The translations under genes and the position numbers were made by a program. The notes below the pieces were generated by a model. That model was given only the letters and a program-made list of their open reading frames with translations. It did not search any database and was not told the origin of the DNA. A DNA stretch of 33,150 nt from Gammaproteobacteria bacterium (lineage in GTDB: Bacteria; Pseudomonadota; Gammaproteobacteria; Xanthomonadales; Wenzhouxiangellaceae), in contig JAJFKZ010000073.1 in NCBI GenBank assembly GCA_021772955.1, positions 1 through 33,150 of the forward strand, written 5' to 3'. This document shows positions 25,800-33,150 of this stretch, piece after piece. How positions within the stretch are numbered: position 1 is the first letter of the stretch; every line of letters begins with the position of its first letter.

Positions 25800-26104
25800 C
25801 CGCTGGTCGTGTTGCCAGCGTGAAGCTGCTAATTGTAGCTGAGCAGCGATGATCCGGGCAAGTCCAATTTACACATCCAGATCGGATGGCGGGCCAAATT
25901 CGAAGCCGCACCTGGGCATCTCGCAGGGCCAGTTGAGCGCTGTCGTGACAACGCCGTTGCGCTCAAGCAGGGTGACCTAACCCGGCGTTGCTGGCTGTCG
26001 TGTTAGGCTTTAGCTGAAAAAGTGCCTCATAAATAGACAGCAGTCGTGTGATGGTTTGGTGTTGGATGCGGTCTGTGATAGCTGTCAATACTCGGAAACA
26101 CATT

Positions 26105-27769
26105 ATGAAAGCTTCGGATTTACTGGTGCAGTGTCTTGAAAATGAAGGGGTCGAATACATTTTTGGTGTTCCCGGTGAGGAGAATGCTGATTTTATGATG
26201 TCGTTGGAAAAGTCCACACAGATTCGCTTTATCCTCACCCGGCATGAGCAAGGCGCTGCGTTCATGGCCGAGATTTATGGGCGTCTGACAGGTAACCCCG
26301 CCTGCTGTCTGGGCACGCTGGGACCTGGCGCCACCAACCTGATCACCGGTGTGGCCGATGCCAATATGGATCGTGCCCCATTGATTGCCTTGACCGGGCA
26401 GGGTTCGACCGCGCGTTTGCACAAGGAGTCGCATCAGATCATGGATGTGGTCGGCATGTTCGAAGAGGTCACCAAGTGGAACACTTCGATTTACAACGCC
26501 AGCACCATTCCTGAGATTGTGCGCAAGGCCGTGCGCGTGGCGCGCTCGGAAAAACCCGGTGCCGTGCATATCGAACTGCCCGAGGATGTGGCCAAACACG
26601 CTACCGATGCGCGTCCCATGCAGGTTCATCGCTTTCGACGCCCTGTGCCGGATAACGAGATCGTCGATCAGGCCTTCGAACTGCTGAAAAACGCCAAACG
26701 GCCGGTGATTCTGGCCGGCAATGGCACCATTCGCAAGCGTGCCAGCAAGCAACTTCGAGAGTTGTGCGAGGCCACCGGCATTGGTGTACTGAGCACTTTC
26801 ATGGGCAAGGGTTCGGTCGATATGGACGCCGACTATTGCCTGTATACCATCGGTCTGGGCAACAAGGATTTTCCGACTTTGGCCATAGATGACGCCGATC
26901 TGGTCATCACCATGGGCTTCGATATGGTTGAATACCATCCGCATCTGTGGAACCCGAACTCGGATAAATGCATTATTCACGCCGATTTTTTGCCGGCTGA
27001 AATTGATGAGCATTACAATCCTCAGGTGGAGCTGGTGGGTGATCTGGCACAAACCTTGTGGATGCTCACCGAGCGCGTGCGGGCGTATCAGGAGCACGCC
27101 GAGCTGGGTTTTGATTTCCGCCGGCAACGCGAACTGCGCGGCAAAATGCAGCAGGAGTTCAGTGCCCATGCCAACGATGACGTAGCAGGTCCGGTGCGGC
27201 CACAAAAAATTCTCTGGGATGTGCGCCAGGTCATGGGGCCGGAAGATATTTTGTTGTCGGATGTCGGCGCGCACAAGATGTGGATCGCCAGGCATTATCA
27301 GTGCCATGAACCCAATACCTGTCTGATTCCGAATGGCTTTTGCTCCATGGCTTCGGCCATGCCCGGTGCCATTGCTGCACACATTGTGCACCCGCAACGC
27401 CAGGTACTGGCCATCTGCGGTGACGGCGGTTTCATGATGAATGTGCAGGAGATGGAAACCGCGAAAAGGCTGAACAGCAACATCGTGGTCATGGTCTGGG
27501 AGGACGGTGGTTACGGCCTGATTGCCTGGAAGCAGGACAACGAATTTGATCACCACACTGATCTGTCGTTTGGTAATCCCGACTGGCTGCAGTTGGCGCA
27601 AGCCTTTGGTTGGCATGGCCATCTGCTGAGCCGCAGCCGGGACTTGCAGGATGTATTGCGCCAGGCGTTCGCCGAAAGTGGTCCCAGTCTGGTGGTGGTG
27701 CCGGTGGATTATAGCGAGAACCCGATTCTGACCAAGCGTTTGGGCGAGCTGCTTGGTTCGTCGGCTTGA
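26105..27769 (+). CDS. ThDP-dependent enzyme, acetolactate synthase large-subunit-like
   Basis: MKASDLLVQCLENEGVEYIFGVPGEENADFMMSL; GTLGPGATNLITGVADANMDRAPLIALTGQ; GDGGFMMNVQEMETAKRLNSNIVVMVWEDGGYG ThDP/Mg motif. Confidence 0.9.
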   Translation: MKASDLLVQCLENEGVEYIFGVPGEENADFMMSLEKSTQIRFILTRHEQGAAFMAEIYGRLTGNPACCLGTLGPGATNLITGVADANMDRAPLIALTGQGSTARLHKESHQIMDVVGMFEEVTKWNTSIYNASTIPEIVRKAVRVARSEKPGAVHIELPEDVAKHATDARPMQVHRFRRPVPDNEIVDQAFELLKNAKRPVILAGNGTIRKRASKQLRELCEATGIGVLSTFMGKGSVDMDADYCLYTIGLGNKDFPTLAIDDADLVITMGFDMVEYHPHLWNPNSDKCIIHADFLPAEIDEHYNPQVELVGDLAQTLWMLTERVRAYQEHAELGFDFRRQRELRGKMQQEFSAHANDDVAGPVRPQKILWDVRQVMGPEDILLSDVGAHKMWIARHYQCHEPNTCLIPNGFCSMASAMPGAIAAHIVHPQRQVLAICGDGGFMMNVQEMETAKRLNSNIVVMVWEDGGYGLIAWKQDNEFDHHTDLSFGNPDWLQLAQAFGWHGHLLSRSRDLQDVLRQAFAESGPSLVVVPVDYSENPILTKRLGELLGSSA

Positions 27770-27833
27770 GCGCCGGCAGGCATACCTGTTCGGTCCACGC
27801 ACTACAATTATTATTTTTTAAGGAGACGCAATT

Positions 27834-29228
27834 GTGAACATGCTAGAGGTGACTTCGCCATTTGATGGTAGCGTGATCGGCGAGGTGCCATTGTCAGATG
27901 CCAAAGACATCGAGCGCGCGTTACAGACCGCCCATGACCTGCATCGAAACAAATCGGCCTGGTTGCCACTGCATGAGCGCGTAGCAATTTTGGAAAAACT
28001 GGCGCAACTGATGACGACACAGCGCGAGCAGTTGGCGTTGCAGGCCGCACGCGAAGGCGGCAAACCGCTCCAGGACTCACTGGTGGAAACCGATCGCGCC
28101 ATTGATGGGGTGAAAATCTGTATCGAGGTGATTCGTCATGATCATGGTCATGTCATCCCGATGGGTACGACCGCAGCATCGGTTGGTCGTCGAGCCTTTA
28201 CCCAGCGCGAACCCATCGGCGTGGTGGCTGCCGTCAGCGCCTTCAATCATCCTTTGAATCTGATCGTCCATCAGGTTGCCACAGCGGTTGCGGCCGGCTG
28301 TCCGGTACTGGTCAAACCGGCCATGACCACGCCTTTGTCGGCCTGGTCATTTGATCAGTTGCTGCACGAGGCAGGTCTGCCTGAGGCCTGGTGTCAGTTT
28401 GTGCTGCCGGCAGATAACGAATTGATCGAGCGCATGGTGACCGATTCCCGCGTCGCGTTTCTGACCTTTATCGGCAGCGAGAAGGTGGGGTGGATGTTGC
28501 GCTCCAAACTTGCGCCGGGCACGCGCTGTGCACTTGAACATGGCGGTGTTGCGCCGTTGTTTGTTGCCGCAGATGCCAATCTCGATGCTGCCAGTGCGGC
28601 CATCACCAAGGCCGGGTTCTATCACGCCGGCCAGGTCTGTGTCTCGGTGCAGCGGATCTTTGCTGAGCAGTCTGTCGCGCGCGAGTTGAGCAAACGGTTG
28701 GCAGCCGCGGTGTCGGAACTGAACGTGGGTGATCCGACCGATAGCAGGACCGATGTCGGCCCATTGATTCGCCCCGAGGAGGTCGAGCGTGTCCACGCCT
28801 GGGTGGAGCAGGCGCAGGGGCAGGGTGCCGAGCTGATTTGCGGTGGCAAAGCCTTACCGAACCATTGCTATGCACCGACCGTGCTGTATAACCCGCCTGC
28901 CGATGCCAAAGTCAGCAGCAGTGAAATTTTCGGCCCGGTGGTGTGTATCTACCCGTACACTGATCTGGACGCTGCCATTGCGCAGGCCAACAGTGTGCCC
29001 TATGCTTTTCAGGCAGCTGTCTACACGGCCTCGTTGGCCACTGCCGAACAGGTCTATGCCAATGTCGATGCGGCGGCGGTGATGGTCAATGAACACACGG
29101 CGTTTCGGGTCGATGGCATGCCGTTCGCGGGATTGAAACGATCTGGTTATGGCACCGGGGGCATGCCCTATACCATTGAGGACATGCAGGTCGAAAAAAT
29201 GCTGGTCTGGAACACCAATATCACATGA
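27834..29228 (+). CDS. Aldehyde dehydrogenase family protein
   Basis: Catalytic ALEHGG Glu and GFYHAGQVCVSVQRIF Cys motifs; KPAMTTPLSAW; SSSEIFGPVVCI; AAGGAG ribosome-binding site upstream of a GTG start. Confidence 0.93.
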   Translation: MNMLEVTSPFDGSVIGEVPLSDAKDIERALQTAHDLHRNKSAWLPLHERVAILEKLAQLMTTQREQLALQAAREGGKPLQDSLVETDRAIDGVKICIEVIRHDHGHVIPMGTTAASVGRRAFTQREPIGVVAAVSAFNHPLNLIVHQVATAVAAGCPVLVKPAMTTPLSAWSFDQLLHEAGLPEAWCQFVLPADNELIERMVTDSRVAFLTFIGSEKVGWMLRSKLAPGTRCALEHGGVAPLFVAADANLDAASAAITKAGFYHAGQVCVSVQRIFAEQSVARELSKRLAAAVSELNVGDPTDSRTDVGPLIRPEEVERVHAWVEQAQGQGAELICGGKALPNHCYAPTVLYNPPADAKVSSSEIFGPVVCIYPYTDLDAAIAQANSVPYAFQAAVYTASLATAEQVYANVDAAAVMVNEHTAFRVDGMPFAGLKRSGYGTGGMPYTIEDMQVEKMLVWNTNIT

Positions 29229-29238
29229 GTTCCGGCAC

Positions 29239-30825
29239 TTGAAGAAAGGTCCGGCCAAACCGCGTATTGTCATCATTGGCGCTGGCTTTGCCGGCGCCTG
29301 GACGGCCAAGTACCTGCAGCGCAAATTGCGCGACAGCGCCGAAATCGAATTGATCAATCAGGTCAATTATTTTGTCTTTCAGCCGCTGCTGCCCGAGGTC
29401 ACTTCGGGCACAATCAGTGCTCAGGATGCGGTCACACCATTGCGGCAGATGGTACCAGGGGTACGGTTTCGCATGGCCGAAGTGCTGGATATTGATTTCG
29501 ACCGCCAACGCATTGACCTGCTGCAAGGCAGCAAGCGCAGATTGATCAGCATTGATTACCAGCATGTGGTCATCGCCTGTGGGCAGTCAGAAGCCAGAGA
29601 CCTGTTGCCGGGTCTGAGTGAGCATGCCTTGTCCTTGAAGGATGTTGCGGATGCGCATCATTTGCGCAATGTTCTGATCGATCGCCTGGAGCACGCAGAC
29701 ATCACCTCGGACCCACAACTGAAGCAACGCTTGTTGACGCTGGTGGTGGCAGGAGGTGGGTTTTCCGGCATTGAAACCATTGGCGAAGTGTCGGAAATGC
29801 TGCGCCGCATCCTGCGTTATTACCCGAATGTGCAGGCCCATGAAGTACGTGGCATTTTGCTGCAACGCGATGCGCGCATCCTGCCGGAAATGCCGCCACA
29901 ACTGGCCGCATATGCGCATCGGCAGTTACTCCGTCGTGGGGTGGAAATCCACCTGAACACCGGTTTGCGTGCGGTCAGCAAGGGCTGTGTCGAGTTGGAC
30001 AATGGTGACATGATTGCAGCAGCAACGGTGATCAGCACCATTGGTAATGCACCCACAGCGATGATCAAGAAATTGGAGCAGCAGCAGCGTGTGCATTTAC
30101 AGCATGGCAAGCTGGCGGTTGATCGTATGCTGCGCTTGCCGCAGAAAAATGCCTGGGCCATCGGCGATGTGGCGTTGATTCCGTTGACCGATAACGCGCA
30201 GCAAAAATCCGACTATGCGCCGCCAACAGCACAGTTTGCGGTGCGCGAAGCTCAGTGCCTGAGTGCCAATATCTGTGCCACGCTGAAGGGTGAGCAATGT
30301 CATCCGTTTCATTACCGGCCGCGTGGCTCTTTGGCCTCCATTGGCCACTACAAGGCCGTAGGAGAGGTGTTTGGTGTGCGTGTTTCTGGCCTGCTGGCAT
30401 GGTCGATATGGCGTGGGTTTTACATGCTCATGCTGCCACAGTTTGTGACCCAGGTACGTGTGGCATTGAACTGGTTTTTTGATTACTTCATGCCACGTAG
30501 CGTGGTGCAGATCACTACTCGCGGCGAGTCTTGTACGCGCAATGTCTTGTACCGTGCCGGTGAAACCATTTTTGCTGCCGGACAGATGGTGGATGGTCAT
30601 TACACGATTGTCGAAGGTGAAGTAGAGTTACGCAGAGACAATGAGTCTGCTTGTGTACTCAAAGCGGGAGCATACATGGGTTCGTACATGCATCAGGACA
30701 CAGCAACGAAAATCGAGCTGGTGGCCAAAACCGATTGCAAACTGCTGACTTTACGCAATGCCGATGTGACGCGGCTGAGTCAGGCCATTCCGGCGTTGCA
30801 GAAACATTTTCAGCAGCCATCATGA
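29239..30825 (+). CDS. NAD(P)/FAD-dependent oxidoreductase (type II NADH dehydrogenase-like) with C-terminal cyclic-nucleotide-binding-like domain
   Basis: IVIIGAGFAGAWTAKYL and LTLVVAGGGFSGIETIGE Rossmann motifs; AWAIGDVALI; C-terminal VLYRAGETIFAAGQMVDGHYTIVEGEVELRRD...VLKAGAYMG cupin/cNBD-like. Most plausible start is TTG 29239 (LKKGPAKPRIV). Confidence 0.83.
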   Translation: MKKGPAKPRIVIIGAGFAGAWTAKYLQRKLRDSAEIELINQVNYFVFQPLLPEVTSGTISAQDAVTPLRQMVPGVRFRMAEVLDIDFDRQRIDLLQGSKRRLISIDYQHVVIACGQSEARDLLPGLSEHALSLKDVADAHHLRNVLIDRLEHADITSDPQLKQRLLTLVVAGGGFSGIETIGEVSEMLRRILRYYPNVQAHEVRGILLQRDARILPEMPPQLAAYAHRQLLRRGVEIHLNTGLRAVSKGCVELDNGDMIAAATVISTIGNAPTAMIKKLEQQQRVHLQHGKLAVDRMLRLPQKNAWAIGDVALIPLTDNAQQKSDYAPPTAQFAVREAQCLSANICATLKGEQCHPFHYRPRGSLASIGHYKAVGEVFGVRVSGLLAWSIWRGFYMLMLPQFVTQVRVALNWFFDYFMPRSVVQITTRGESCTRNVLYRAGETIFAAGQMVDGHYTIVEGEVELRRDNESACVLKAGAYMGSYMHQDTATKIELVAKTDCKLLTLRNADVTRLSQAIPALQKHFQQPS

Positions 30826-32123
30826 CGCGCTCTGTTGACAGTCCACAATGGCAAGCCCGGTTGACCGAGTTGCTCGAACAGCTGTGCGCGCTCGAGCAAT
30901 CCGTGCGCATACTCAGTACCTTGAGCTGGCCGCGAGAGGTACGCCAGGTGTTTCTGCAAGCAGATGGCAAGCAACTGCCGCAGGTCAGTTACCCGGCATT
31001 CGATGCCAGCGAGATACTCACCGGTTTGAGCGCATTGCGAACCCAGGCACTGCACCAATTCGGTACCAGCGAGGCGATCGGGCAATGGCTGCAGCGACTG
31101 CTCGACAGTGTCGAGCATGGCGCCCGCCTGTTGGGAGCAATCGGCAGCAAGGATTTTTTACGGCACAGTACCCAGTTGTTTGGCATTCCGGGGCAGGTCA
31201 TCTCAGATGGCAAGACTACGGTGCTGGCACTGGCTGAAAATTTCAATCAGATTCTCGAAGGTCTGGACAAGTTGCAACTGAGTTTTCCGGAACAAGAAAT
31301 TGATGCCGAGCACCTGGCCGAGCAGATCAGCCGCGCGGTCAAGAAAAAATTTGCCGATCAGGCTCCGGCGGTCGAGGTGGTGGAAGAGCTATCGGCCAAG
31401 GCGCTGGCTGGCTCCACCCGCATCCGCATCCGCAAAGACGCGCGTTTCACCAACAAGGACGTGGCGCAACTGATTCACCATGAAGCTTTCATCCACGTGG
31501 CCACCAAGCTCAACGGCAAGGCGCAGACCAGACTGCCGATCCTGGGGCGCAGTCATGCCGGTACTACGGCTACTCAGGAAGGGCTGGCGGTGTTTGCCGA
31601 GTTCATCACTGGCAGCATGGAGCTGGATCGCTTGCGACGCCTCACGGATCGCGTGATTGCGATACAAATGGCGATTGATGGCGCTGATTTCATTCAGGTC
31701 TACGAGTACTTTCTGGAACGCACCGGCGGTCGGCGTGAACAATCGTTCGACAATGCCCGGCGCGTGTTTCGAGGTGGAGTGTTGACTGGCGGCGCGCCGT
31801 TCACCAAGGACATTGTTTATCTGGATGGCCTGCTGCGAGTGCATAATTTCCTGCGCACCGCCGTCAGTCTCGGCCGCTCGGATCTGCTGCATCTGATGTT
31901 TTGCGGCAAGCTGGATATTGAGGACATTGGCGTGATTGCGCAACTGGCTGCGGCTGGCGTGTGCGAACCGCCGCGCTATTTACCGCCGTGGATGGAGGAT
32001 CTTGGATTCTTGTTGAGCTATCTGGCGTATTCTTCGTTCTTGAATACCGTGGATATGTCGCGACTGCGCCAACATTATCAGCAACTGGCTTCTGAGGCAC
32101 CGATTTGTGCGTTTTCCAATTGA
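30822..32123 (+). CDS. QEGLA-motif protein (DUF1704, 'flavohemoglobin expression-modulating QEGLA motif' family), putative metallopeptidase-like
   Basis: QLIHHEAFIHVATKLNGKAQ and TQEGLAVFAEFITGSMELDRLRRLTDRVIAIQMAIDGADFIQVYEYFLE. ATG 30822 overlaps the upstream TGA. Confidence 0.87.
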   Translation: MTRSVDSPQWQARLTELLEQLCALEQSVRILSTLSWPREVRQVFLQADGKQLPQVSYPAFDASEILTGLSALRTQALHQFGTSEAIGQWLQRLLDSVEHGARLLGAIGSKDFLRHSTQLFGIPGQVISDGKTTVLALAENFNQILEGLDKLQLSFPEQEIDAEHLAEQISRAVKKKFADQAPAVEVVEELSAKALAGSTRIRIRKDARFTNKDVAQLIHHEAFIHVATKLNGKAQTRLPILGRSHAGTTATQEGLAVFAEFITGSMELDRLRRLTDRVIAIQMAIDGADFIQVYEYFLERTGGRREQSFDNARRVFRGGVLTGGAPFTKDIVYLDGLLRVHNFLRTAVSLGRSDLLHLMFCGKLDIEDIGVIAQLAAAGVCEPPRYLPPWMEDLGFLLSYLAYSSFLNTVDMSRLRQHYQQLASEAPICAFSN

Positions 32124-32225
32124 GTTACATCGTCTTCGGTGGCTACTGACATGGTCGGGATTATTCGGCCCATTGTCTGTACGTCACTGGTTCTGGCGCG
32201 AGCCATATCCTGTGAGCCACGGCGC

Positions 32226-32740
32226 CTAGCCCGCCTATTTCATGAAGGGTTCGAGGAGCAGGGCGAAGCTGGCTAAGCAGCTTGGACGATCGCCCGCAGA
32301 AGCATAGCCGTAGCTATGGTTCAAGGGCGATCGCTCGAGGTGCAACGCCAGATTTGGCCTGAACTCGAACAGGACAATCCGTATCCACTCTAGTGTACCC
32401 GCCAGTAATACTGTGACATTCAGAGTGCGCCTGAGGCTGCAGTACCAGGCGCAAGCCGCAGTGAATGGCAAGCCCTTGACCAGGATTGCAACGCCGTAAT
32501 GCAGCCTCAAGCGCACTCCCGCAGGGCAAGCCGGAAAGCGCTCATCCGCTGTGTTATGGCTCTTGGCAATGGAATGGCCATTACCTGCGAGCCATGCCTT
32601 GCGTCTAAGCACTTTCTGACTCGCTGAACGTTACAGTATTACTGGTGGGTACACTTGTACGCATCAATTCACTGCTATCGCCTTGTTTATTCGTAAAATA
32701 GGACCAGTCACTGTCCGCCTTCATGAAATAGGCGGGTTAG
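32226..32740. mobile_element. Composite MITE-like element: family A (251 bp) interrupted by family B (264 bp)
   Basis: Terminal inverted repeats ctagcccgcctatttcatgaaggg / gccttcatgaaataggcgggttag (22 of 24 match). Left and right parts match the 17456-17622 copy. Confidence 0.87.
32392..32655. mobile_element. MITE-like element, family B, nested inside family A
   Basis: 32-bp terminal inverted repeat agtgtacccgccagtaatactgtgacattcag / ctgaacgttacagtattactggtgggtacact (29 of 32 match). Internal inverted repeat 32423-32441 / 32500-32518 (18 of 19). Confidence 0.88.
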
Positions 32741-32757
32741 ACTGACAACTCTCAAAA

Positions 32758-33150
32758 TCAGTCGAACTTGACCAGCGCACCAGTCTTGTATCGCTCCCAA
32801 TAGGCCAGAAATTCTCGTCTCACCACCGGCATCAGAAAATACAGTCCGATGATGTTCGGGAAGGCCATGGCGAAAATCATCGCATCGGAGAAATCCACCA
32901 CCGCGCCTAGCTGCATGGAAGCACCGATGACGACAAAGATCAGGAAGAGGATTTTATAGGTTGTATCGGTCACCTTGGTATCACCAAACAGGTAGGTCCA
33001 CGACTTCAGACCATAATAGGACCAGGACAACATGGTGGAAATCGCAAACAACACCACCGCCAGCGTCAGCACATACGGGAACCAGCTGATCTGCTTGGCG
33101 AACGCGGTTGATGTCAACGCCACGCCATTGGCGGTGCCGGTGGGATCATA
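32758..33150 (-). CDS. Alanine/glycine:cation symporter (AGCS) family protein, C-terminal part (runs off the window)
   Basis: LSWSYYGLKSWTYLFGDTKVTDTTYKILFLIFVVIGASMQLGAVVDFSDAMIFAMAFPNIIGLYFL is typical of AGCS C-termini; the frame stays open to the window edge. Confidence 0.9.
   Translation of the reverse strand, partial: YDPTGTANGVALTSTAFAKQISWFPYVLTLAVVLFAISTMLSWSYYGLKSWTYLFGDTKVTDTTYKILFLIFVVIGASMQLGAVVDFSDAMIFAMAFPNIIGLYFLMPVVRREFLAYWERYKTGALVKFD

Noticed and set aside
25467-25842. Several ORFs (MQFRGEVAERFNAAVLRSSAGLPSWTPKRGARRASDRTSRV... and others)
   Set aside because: They are translations of tRNA-Ser and the 75-bp repeat units; typical spurious ORFs.
26120-27802. 560-aa minus-strand ORF opposite the ALS-like gene
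   Set aside because: Mirror ORF caused by codon bias of the strongly supported plus-strand ThDP enzyme; the translation has no recognisable domain.
32235-32612. 125-aa minus-strand ORF
   Set aside because: Runs across the boundary between the two nested inverted-repeat elements; the sequence is explained by TIRs and stem-loops, not coding.

Overview
The window looks like a gammaproteobacterial chromosome segment. Most of it is ordinary housekeeping or metabolic DNA: an LPS-core GT9 glycosyltransferase and Kdo kinase, an M16 peptidase, a 2OG-Fe(II) oxygenase, a CsiV-like protein and Mfd, an NhaC-type antiporter, a DUF349 protein, an MBL hydrolase, DusB, a TraB-family protein, a Bax-inhibitor-1 protein, tRNA-Ser(UGA), an ALS-like/ALDH/NDH-2-like/QEGLA cluster, and a partial AGCS symporter. 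Four regions stand out. (1) A translationally coupled operon (506-5732) encodes two uncharacterised exported proteins, a metzincin-motif protease with a repetitive linker, and a subtilisin. (2) A 48+12 bp partial duplicate of tRNA-Ser is split at the anticodon by exactly two 75-bp hairpin-rich tandem units (25488-25799). (3) A small non-coding inverted-repeat element family is present in three copies (17456-17622, 24137-24387, 32226-32740). The copy lengths reconcile exactly (251 bp; 251-84=167; 251+264=515), and the internal stem-loop shows compensatory changes between copies. (4) A second, unrelated 264-bp inverted-repeat element with 32-bp TIRs (29/32 matching) is nested inside the third copy. 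All calls were made by reading the sequence and supplied ORFs; no database search was run.
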